Made by a program: the position numbers and the translations under genes
Origin: Gyromitra esculenta
Lineage: Eukaryota > Ascomycota > Pezizomycetes > Pezizales > Discinaceae
Length of the DNA: 64,000 bases
Assembly: GCA_038503075.1 (NCBI GenBank)
Contig: JBCAML010000011.1
Location: forward strand, 1,240,001 to 1,304,000
Reading direction: 5' to 3'
The notes under the pieces: generated by a model
The model's input: only the letters and a program-made list of their open reading frames with translations
The model's database searches: none
What the model was told of the DNA's origin: nothing
Part shown: piece after piece, positions 55,605 through 64,000 of the stretch
Position numbering within the stretch: the stretch's first letter is position 1
How the letters are laid out: each line of letters opens with the position of its first letter

Positions 55605-55775
55605 AAGCGTCGGTTTGGGGCTACCGCCAGTTTTCAAAATATATCCAAGGTAATAAGATACCCACAGTCCCACAGCGTATGACGAAGATGTATTACATGT
55701 AGTGCACACGATCTTAGTAACTCGATATATTTTTTGCCATATTTTGAAAACTAGCGGTTGACCGAACTGGCGCCG
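55605..55775. mobile_element. Hairpin element, about 170 bp
   Basis: Arms of about 38 bases (55605-55644 and 55736-55775) share CAACCGC-like and CCGCCAGTTTTCAAAATAT-like segments in inverted orientation. The target duplication is not clear. Confidence 0.5.
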
Positions 55776-57004
55776 TCCTAGCACTACATGTATGTGTAAT
55801 ACAACCGAAAGGCTGGGAATAAGAACGCCAGTTTATGGTCATCGTCAGTACGTTACATATATGCAGCTATTTTTTAGAGACATACAATCAACATCGATCT
55901 TGATTCTATTAGATTCTATTATTTTATCTTACATACAAGTTTCATGATGAGTTTAGATAACTCAACGAGAGGGTTTGTAACTCCTTTGACGTAGGAGCCA
56001 AATCCTCTTCTACGGCTACTGAAATTGACAAGATTTGGGGGGGAGAAAACTCGATGGAGCGTTCTCAGTTATTTCGCCGATTACGCATGGTCCACTGACC
56101 GTAAAAATTGCCTCGTACAAGTATCAAGCCCTGAGCCCATCGCGTTTTATCTAGAAACGTGTATAGGAGAGGTATATAGCTATTCTATCGCGTTGGAATA
56201 TCTTTGTAACTCAGATATCTTACCTTTCGCCTGAATATGAATTCATTGGTTGGTTGGTGCGTCGGTTCTTAGAGAGACGATGAGGGGGAGGGTTCAGCTA
56301 TTGGTAATGAATAGTTTATATCAACAAATCGGTTTTATCTTCAAGGACGGGAACCCCAATTCTCTCACCGTATAAGAAAAGTCTTGCCACCCCAGTGGCT
56401 GTTTCCTTGGTGAAGTGGGCGTCAAGACTTCCCTTACACGGCTGTAGTTACCAGTCTCCTGTTTCCCTTTATAGTGTAAGTTTAGGGAACTCCTAGTTGT
56501 AGTGATTGGATTATTCTTCGGACACTGTACCGTTAGCGCGTTCCTTGGCGACGAAGTGACATCACCTCTCAAACCACTGTCAGGTCCACTGAATCAATTG
56601 GGTATTCTCCAGCAAAAATTTCATAGATAGATACCTATTCAGGTTAAATTTTATGAGAATCTAAGCCTTGTCTAAGATCGTATTCGATGTGTGTAGATCA
56701 CCATGGTCTCCGCGATCTGTGCAACGTAGGTACCGTGAGATCAGATCCAAGCTCCAGGGGGTTATTTGTCAATCTCGATCTGGCGGTACCCGCCAGTGTC
56801 ACTCCTGACCCCAAGGCTCTGGTCACCCTCAGATTAGACCTTGGCGCTAGAACCCATACCGTCGCTGGAATTTCGAATTTCGAAACGCCGATCGCTGCCG
56901 CCGATTTCTCTCTTTCCCTTTCGGCGCAGGCGTCTTACCAGAGAATAGCTAACCGAAGTTACGCGGTTGGTTAAGTTGATTAAAAACAATCCGCCTGACG
57001 TACT

Positions 57005-57282
57005 CATGTTGCCAGATTTATAATGCCAGATGACTAAAGCCTGGCGATAAATATTAGGCATGAAAATGGGTCCCAGGCACTAGTGAAATACCCACAAGAA
57101 GCTTAGTTCTTCAACAACCACCAGATATAGAAAATTGAAATAATTGAAATATATTGTCTAAAGCGTGCTGAAGTCGCTGCCGCCCTCAAAATGCTACTTT
57201 TTCCCGTATTTCATGCCACAGGCATGCTAATTCCGACCTTAGTCAGAATTTAGTCATCCGGAATTATAAATCCGGTGACATG
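57005..57282. mobile_element. MITE-like element, 278 bp
   Basis: Inverted arms of 34 bases begin CATGT and include GATTTATAAT...GATGACTAAA, with about 29 of 34 positions matching. No coding capacity, no clear target duplication. Confidence 0.6.
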
Positions 57283-58105
57283 GGTAAAGCTACATGTATG
57301 AAGGAAATACAACCGCTGATGCTTTCACGCAAACTACACGATGTCCCTCGTACCGTCTAAGTACTCACTTTCAGCGATCTTGTGCAAGCTATTAGTTTCA
57401 AGCGGCTTGCGATACAGCTATTCTGGTCGATACTACATGTATTTCTCTGTAGAAATCCTTGGGTGCCTATATCCTCTATCCCTAGCTGTTAGCTTGATAG
57501 TACAATATATTATAAAGATAGCCACCCCCACTCATTGCAGAGGTTTGGTCGCGATTTACGTTAGTATAGTTGCTATTTTCTACAAGGGTGGCCATGGGTC
57601 TGAAATATTGCAGATAAGATGAGGATTGAGCTACCGCTGAATGCTTTCCGAATCGAGTGATACGCAAGCTGAGATCTTATCGAGATACGCGAGATGGTTC
57701 CATGGAGACCAGTCCTGTACTGTGCCCATAACAGCCTAATCTGGGAGGTCTAGACGAGTTTTCCCAATGCCTAGATTCAGCCAAATCTCTGGAAATCGTA
57801 CGCTTGATGGAACACTTGGAGGACTGGCGCAGACTGCGCGCCACCTTTTGCCTCGTTCACAAGCATGGAAACCTGAAAGCAGGGAGAGCCACTAGCGCGA
57901 TGAACTGGTATGGCGTGTAGCGTCATGCATAGATATTCACCACACAAATCGTGACCTGCTGTTTTACGACTCCTATGTTGATAATGAGATGGCTGGAGAG
58001 CGAAAGGGGTGCTCCGTCCTAAGAACAATTTGAATTTCGTTGAAGTCTTCAGGTTGCACATAGCTAGCACTGTGAAAAGAGGTAAAAAAAAAAAATACTA
58101 CATGT

Positions 58106-58564
58106 ATGCAGGAATTTGGACTGTCAGGGCCATCAGTGCCGAGGAAACTTAGTTTTGCGTCAGGACAGGACATCTCTGATGAAATGCCTAGTAGTGAGGT
58201 TCCAGGGCTGCGCACGGCCAAGGCGCTAGATGTATTTAAACATCTAGATCTGAGTTTCTTGAGATCGATCTCAATCTCAATCCTTTCCCGGGGCTTTAGC
58301 GTGATGTACAAATCGGCTACCTTCAAGATCTCGCGTATCGGGAGCGAGCAGGGGTTAAGCTTCGGAGGTGAGATCCGGCTTGGCCGATCTGGGACAACTC
58401 CACATCTATCGTCAGATCAAGAGTTCATGTACATATCAAAAACCTCATCACCATCTTTTACAGACAGGACACTCAGTAAAATACTTGTAATGATAGTAAT
58501 ATCAGGTTTGCTAGTAATTGCAATAGCCGCTTGGTTGGAGCCAGTGCGTGGATTTCGCCTATGA
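58106..58564 (+). other. Unassigned ORF with a C-terminal hydrophobic segment
   Basis: An open frame of 152 codons ends in a stretch that would span a membrane (ILVMIVISGLLVIAIAAWL). I do not recognise it. No supporting splice or conservation evidence; it may be a chance frame. Confidence 0.2.
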
Positions 58565-59279
58565 GCTGCAGCCGTTCTCGGGTAAATACGGAATAATTAC
58601 TAACTAACGACAATAGTCCTCGGTCGGTATTGCCTCTTGCCTCTCACACAGAGGGCTAGGGCTGTGGAGGCATCACAAGAACTTGCTCATCCATGCCACC
58701 GAATACCCTCAGGATGGCGTCCTTTTTGAATAAAGAAAAACAATCACCAGATCCCACTTCAAGTCGGATATACCAAGAAACACTTAGTTATTCAGCCTGC
58801 CGTCTCGTTTCTTGCGGTTTCAATTGCTCACCTGTTCGTGGTAAGCGTCCTATTTGGTTGCAGCAGCGTCTGCTACTGGTTTACGCCCCGCCCGGTCTCG
58901 GGTACATACACGACGCACACAAGCGAGAGCAAAACAGTGCCAAGGCCTAACAGCTCTGTGATCCGCGCTACTTGTCCTGGCACTCAACATCGAGGAGCAA
59001 GCGGGTCTGACAAGGTGTGTGTTCAAGAAAAGGCGAGATTTGTGAGTGAATGTGAGTGGGGTGTGTGAGCTAGGGACTGATTCGTGACAGCAAGCAACAG
59101 AAGCAACAGCAGCACACTTGGCCGACGTCTGGAGCCCTCCGTCGCTCGCCAGGATATTCTTTTTTATCATTACACGGTGGGCTACTCCCTATTCGAGCAG
59201 GGCTCGCACTTACGGGTATCTAGTAGCCTCTTAAAACAAACTGGCAGTTCCAGAGCCCGCCTCGCACACCATTATTTTT

Positions 59280-60102
59280 TTTTTCTTTCTCTTTCAATCC
59301 ATCTTTCCAAGCCGGTGTTTCTTTGCCGAACAGGTTTCCTTCCGGCAGCTGCTAGCGTCTTCTTAGCGTGTGTGTTTTAACACCATCCCACGGATCCTCC
59401 TACCCTGTCGGAGGCTGCCCGGGACCTGTCCAGTAAGTCAGTGGCCCAATCCCCAAAGGCTCCACTTAGCAGTTGTGCTCACCCCCTCTCTTAGGTGTCT
59501 CAAGCTCTCCCTCCTCCTACCTCCTCCTCCCACCCCCCCCCCCCAATTCTCTCATCTGGGACCTACCTACCTACACCTACCTTACCCTCTCCTCTCCCTC
59601 TCACTCCTGCTGCTCCTCCTCCTCCACAATCTTCATTCTGTTCACCTACGATTATTGAATCAATCTCGATCTACCTCCCTCCCACCATCCCCCACCCCCA
59701 AACAACTTTATCTACTTACCCTCCCTGCCACACTCCACACTGTCCCCATTATCCATCATACCAATCAACCCTCGACAGATCGTTGATACCATCTTCCAGC
59801 CCTCACTTTTGTAACACGTTTCGTCTCGTTTGGAAGATCTTGGGACCTCCTGTCATCGGTCTCAGCTGTTGTCGCTTGTTCATCCCCCCCAGAAGCCTTA
59901 TCTTCTCTTTCATCTCCCGCATCCTTCTTCTCCTTAGTATTCTCTTTCAACTCTCCCGCAGCGATCGATCGTCGATTCTTGCCAATTTTCCCGATTCTCC
60001 GTTTTCCGTGCTCAGTTTCTCAAGTTAGATTCTATTACAATTTGATTTATCCGAGTTGCCTCTCCTTACGAATCAGCGTTTCGTACCCATTATTCAATAG
60101 GC
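59280..60102 (+). promoter_or_regulatory. Pyrimidine-rich leader of the downstream gene
   Basis: Long C/T tracts (for example 59480-59640) run up to the ATG at 60103. Fungal genes for regulators often have long CT-rich promoters or 5' leaders with start sites just below the tract. Short upstream ATGs occur. Confidence 0.45.
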
Positions 60103-61577
60103 ATGCCTCCCCAACGGACAATTCCTCCAACCAAAGCCGTCAAGACTGAGCGGACGCACGAAGAAAATCAGGAAAGGTTGGCTCTCTAGTTTCTAGTTAT
60201 TATTCACTTCACTGTAGACGTATCCTGACGTATCATACACGCAGGGCATATATTGCGGCCTCTCGGCGGAGTGATCGTAGTTTAGAAGCTCGCATCGAAT
60301 CCGCTCGCCGAGCCTCAGAGATACACAAGAAAAGAACTGGTCGGGCACTCCGAGTGACGGAACAAGATGTTATCAATGAAGAAATGTACTCGGAGGAGGA
60401 CGAAGAGTATCCATCTGTTTACAGAGGAATCACTCACCACCTGAGAACTGGCTCTCATGACTGGAACCGCCGTCTCAATGCTTATCTCACGAACCATGTC
60501 GCCATGAGAAGCGCTCTCGACCAAGCAATTATGCATTCTTACAATGGTGGTAGAACTGGTATGCCTTACACTCAAAATACCATGTATCCATCAGGGTTCA
60601 TGCAGCATCCACAAGTTATGCAGCAACCGCAGCTGATGCAGCACCAACAACTGATGCCACACACGCAACTTATGCATTCACCCCATATGATTCATGCTCA
60701 GAATGTCTCTTCACCACAAAGTCAGACATCACACGTTTCTCTCCGTCAACAGCCGTACCCGTCTCCTACCAACGGCCACAGACATCACGGGAGATCTATG
60801 TCGATGCATATACCCCATCCACAACAAGGAATACAAATTCCACAATACCAGCAAGACACTGCGAGTATCAATTTGAATAGTCGTCGATCATCAATTGCAG
60901 TTACTCCCATGTCATCACTGTCTCTTTCCATGAGAGAACAAACACCCACTCAGACAACTTCCGGACAAATGAGCCCTCTCCAAATGAGCCCTCCGAACCC
61001 AACACCAATGAATCCAGCGCAGCTGAGCCCTCGTCACATGCACTCTACTCAAATGACACCCCAACAGCTTCAAAACCGAATGCCAGCAACTTTCGAGCAA
61101 ACAGTTTCCCCAACTCCGCTGCAATCTCCCTACGTTTCTTCCCCCGAGAGTTTTTTCCTCGATTTTCCTTTGACGAGTCAACTACCTCCGGAGACGCAGA
61201 CTTTCCTGCAACCATCCCTTGACCCTGCTGACCCATTATATGCATCATTGATGGGGGGCGGCTATGGTAATCCGACTTTCGGATTTGATAACGGTGCGGC
61301 AGACTTAAAATCGGGCATTTCAGATTCATCTCATGGGTTTGATCTATTCGATTTTTCTGACGTCAACATTGCTCAATATCCGCTTTGTGGTAGCCCTCAG
61401 CAAGGGAATTATGAAAGTCCGTACTGCCCACCACACTCCACAGCAGCGGTTATGTTAACACCACTAAAGACAGCACTGCCGTCTCGGCAGACGACTTCCG
61501 GTGATAAATTAGATACAGGTTGCGATGACGAATGGAACACTTTTCTTGAAATCAATTGCGTAGCCAATACGACTTGA
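60103..61577 (+). CDS. Conserved fungal protein of unknown function, Gln/Met/Pro-rich
   Basis: Two exons: 60103-60176 and 60245-61577 (1407 nt, 468 residues). The N-terminal about 130 residues look conserved and structured: RSLEARIESARRASEIHKKR, then TEQDVINEEMYSEEDEE, then a helical LNAYLTNHVAMRSAL segment. I recall this arrangement in uncharacterised Pezizomycotina proteins. The middle is low-complexity with near-repeats such as MQQPQLMQHQQLM and QMSPLQMSP. The C-terminal third is acidic and aromatic (FDLFDFSDVN), which resembles an activation region. It has no DNA-binding motif that I can see. The intron donor is GTTGGC (weak) and the acceptor CGCAG; the joint restores the conserved frame. 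A transcription-related role is only an inference. Confidence 0.75.
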
Positions 61578-63403
61578 GTTTAGAGAAGGGGGGGCAAAAT
61601 GATTGGGAAGTAAATTGTACAGGCAGGCGTTGGTTTAATTTTTTGTTATTTTTCTCTTGGCTAGGATTGGATTGACGGCGTTCGGGGTTTTTCTGAACCT
61701 TCCCAGTTTTGTTTTTAGCATGTTAAGCTATTGGACGTCTGATTTTCACGTTAAATTTTCCTTTGGTGTTTTCCTTGTTTCTCACTTGATTACTACTTTC
61801 AAGTTTATTGTTTTGGTTATCCCTGCCTTTGATTCTTTGGTTGCTTATCTTGATGAAGCCGCGCAGGATTCTTTTACTGTCTATGTAGTAAGGAAGGAGT
61901 TCTTTAATTTCTATCATCCTTGTGCTTGTACCTCGAGAGATTCATCAGTATGCTGTCTATCGTAATACATATTTCGAAATGCCATGGTTTCAATGCCGAA
62001 TCAATCTCAAGATAGATAAGTGTTCAGTACTTATTTTCTCAACTTAGTCACGAAATCTATTCGGCTGTCGCGTTGGTTCGAGAAGATGACTACGGTTTTA
62101 TGCGAGAATGGCAAATGATGACGCTGGGCTAGGGTTCTTTGGTCGGAACGCTTGTTTCTCATGCATGTAGTCAGATGTATCTCATTTGTGTACCCACTTC
62201 CAATACTGTTCTCTGAAACCAGTCCTGTGGCTGAGGGTGACCTTATTCACGAATCAGCACTGTCTTCGTTGCCAAGAGATATCAGATCCGGATCGATCTT
62301 AAACATACAAGCTATAACAAATACCTTGGGAGGGGATATACTTAAGTGCTATTGTTAAACGGGTACATATGCACCTCTCGCATCTACACTGTAGCTGGCA
62401 TCTAGTTATCACCAAATAGCTTCAACAACAGAGTACTTAGGTGTATTTTTAAGCCGTATCACAAATCTTCACCTTACCGCCGCTCTCAAGTCACAGGCCC
62501 GGACATGCCTGACCGTATTGGTTCCCCAAAGCCTGTTTGAAATTTTCAGGGAAACCCCCGCCCTAGAAAAGCAGCAAAGTGGAGTATTTAATTCACAACC
62601 AGCTCATACCTTAGTTTTGAACTGCAAAAAGAAAGCCACCTTTCCATTCTGCCCAGCCATACATAGCACGTGGGCAGTGGTTGCTCACAAAACACAACAC
62701 ATAGACCGTGCTTTTTTTCTTGGTTTCTAGTTTTAGGGCTCGCAGCGCGGTTGTTACGATATTTCCCTTATTCATCATAGGATGGGTTATGGGACTATGT
62801 CGGCTGCAATTGGGTCGGATTTCCAGATATGGGAAGACGGAAACCCAGGATTTTAGTTTCAGCCCCCGCATCAATCACGAAGTAAATCTCTGGTGTGTTG
62901 TCTGGGAACATTCCCCATTGAAGAATGCGAGGGAATGTATATCCTGAGAGGTTACTAGTACCGATGACCCCCAAATTTTACGGGAATCGTCTCACTATTC
63001 CATAGGGCGGCTGTGACCGTAGGTTGGACAGGGGAACAATAATTTTCCCTTTGGCCTTTGTTGGTCGTCACAGTTGGCTAAGGGCCAAGATGTATTTTAT
63101 TATTTCTCGTTATTATTATTATTATTAGCCATAGTCCTCTACGGAGCGATTTCCAAGGTCGTGCACTATAAGAATATGGAATTATCAGAGGTTTTTTTTT
63201 CGAGATGCACGTGAAAATAAAGATGGGAAAATTCAAAGGTTTGCCTAACACGAGACGACGGCACACTTTCGCACCAAGCATACGTTTAGGGCTGAGCTCC
63301 CTGGTCTTATTGTTGCCCTACGAAACACAAATAGTGCTAAGAAAGATGTATTCCGAAGCCAGCCACCTAAATAGAGACCATCTAGAAATAGAGCTTTGAC
63401 ATA
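61578..63403. other. Intergenic region between convergent genes
   Basis: No gene is supported. The first few hundred bases are probably 3' UTR of the upstream gene. An ATT microsatellite lies near 63110-63127. Confidence 0.35.
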
Positions 63404-64000
63404 TCAGTCTACTATCTCCCGCTTGACTGCCTCCATGAGATCCATGTATTGGTCCTCTTTTACAAAAACTGCCCCAATAGGTCAATACTATTATTCACTT
63501 TGTCTGTATACCCACCAAACCTTTTAGAAAACGGAAACTTACCAAGAAAATATGGTGTGGGCGGGTTTTTTTCGTCATGCATAAATACTTCTCGCTCATC
63601 TTTGACCTCCGTCACATAGCCATCATTGTACTTGCGAAAGATCTTACGCTGAAAATCGTAGATATATATCCAGTAGTGTCCGAAAGTCGCAGAGCCTATA
63701 CAGTCATCCACATAAATTGCGATGATCGATATTTATGAATGGAAGGGGCTTGTATTTACCACGATGAATAAATACCGAGTGGATGCGGTAACCGTACTTG
63801 CGTAAGCCCGTGAATTGATCATTAACGCGGGATTCCCGATCTTTTATCTTCTCCTCGATTCCTATAATGCCGAATCCAATCAGCGTGAACTGTGCGGTAG
63901 GGGAAAGGGAGCTGTAGTGGGATACACGCAAATCTTACCTTTCAGCTCTCTTCGCGAAGCCGATACTCTCTCCTCTAGTCCTACCAAAACCTTGGGGTCA
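63404..64000 (-). CDS. UBP2: Ubiquitin C-terminal hydrolase, UBP2-like (3' end only)
   Basis: C-terminal exons on the minus strand: about 63923-63760, 63695-63543 and 63468-63404 (stop TGA). More coding sequence (about 64000-63940) runs off the window. The frame gives YRIHSVFIHRG, then SATFGHYWIYIYDFQ with the catalytic histidine block (GHYW) of USP enzymes. Next come KYNDGYVTEV and PPTPYFLVFVK, as in Ubp2-type enzymes. It removes ubiquitin from substrates; yeast Ubp2 acts against K63 chains with Rsp5. The catalytic cysteine lies outside the window. The intron upstream of about 63923 could not be placed cleanly in frame. Confidence 0.78.

Larger units (their letters stand above)
54941..60102. 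other. Long intergenic region with MITE-like hairpins
   Basis: 5.2 kb without a supported gene. It contains two hairpin elements (listed separately), TACATGTA sites at 55694, 55785, 57291, 57434 and 58099, an unassigned frame at 58106-58564, and from about 59280 a strongly pyrimidine-rich tract leading to the next gene. Confidence 0.4.

Noticed and set aside
61657..61965. 102-codon hydrophobic frame after the unknown-function gene
   Set aside because: No ATG at its start, T-rich composition typical of 3' UTR; not supported as a gene.
1..64000. CRISPR array or bacterial operon structure
   Set aside because: No evenly spaced identical repeats with unique spacers; genes have introns, so the DNA is eukaryotic.

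Overview
The window looks like nuclear DNA of a filamentous ascomycete (Pezizomycotina). The host genes have short introns with GTAAGT-like donors. They encode fungal proteins: a Fig1-type membrane protein, a TMA16 homologue, a MAM33/p32 protein, an ELYS-domain protein, a Nup42/Amo1-type nucleoporin and a Ubp2-type deubiquitinase. The transposons (Ty3 chromovirus, Tad/I-like LINEs, Tc1/mariner) are of fungal type. The genus cannot be fixed from sequence alone; a repeat-rich genome of the kind known from truffles or biotrophs is an inference.

The window has two compartments. From 1 to about 39 kb it is almost wholly mobile DNA, nested up to five levels deep. From about 40 kb to the end it is gene space with short introns, large intergenic gaps and several small hairpin (MITE-like) elements.

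The mobile half can be read as a series of insertions. (i) An ORF2-bearing LINE 3' fragment (1-1788) carries a solo LTR (490-1223). (ii) A broken Tc1/mariner transposase (5170-6845) carries a solo LTR and lies next to a 174-bp MITE. (iii) An inverted-repeat element with 434-bp arms (10895-12382) bears a tRNA-like pol III promoter in each arm. (iv) A decayed Tad/I-like LINE (about 13.5-32.0 kb) is split by solo LTRs and by a 2.0-kb Gag-only LINE. That LINE is in turn split by a second Gag-only LINE and by a complete, open Ty3 chromovirus (20125-26171) with two identical 421-bp LTRs. (v) A second inverted-repeat-family copy (33378-38166) contains LTR A, which contains LTR C, which contains a third Gag-only LINE, which contains two more solo LTRs. 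Target-site duplications are visible for most of these insertions, so the order is well supported.

The most interesting material is in these elements. Three full-length copies of a roughly 2.0-kb non-LTR element encode only ORF1 (Gag with zinc knuckles) and no reverse transcriptase. They share their terminal 3' sequence with an ORF2-bearing LINE fragment, which suggests a Gag-carrying parasite of an autonomous LINE. The chromovirus appears self-primed (its PBS is complementary to the predicted 5' end of its own RNA). It has a covarying U5 hairpin, a TTTAAAC slippery heptamer directly before the gag stop, and a leader ORF whose stop overlaps the gag start as ATGA.

The host genes in order are: FIG1-like (minus, 4 exons), TMA16 (plus, 3 exons), MAM33-like (plus, 6 exons) converging on ELYS-like (minus, 3 exons), NUP42/AMO1-like (plus, 5 exons), a conserved fungal protein of unknown function behind a long pyrimidine-rich leader (plus, 2 exons), and the 3' end of a UBP2-like gene (minus, running off the right edge). 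Exon boundaries were chosen by hand from splice consensus, reading frame and family resemblance.
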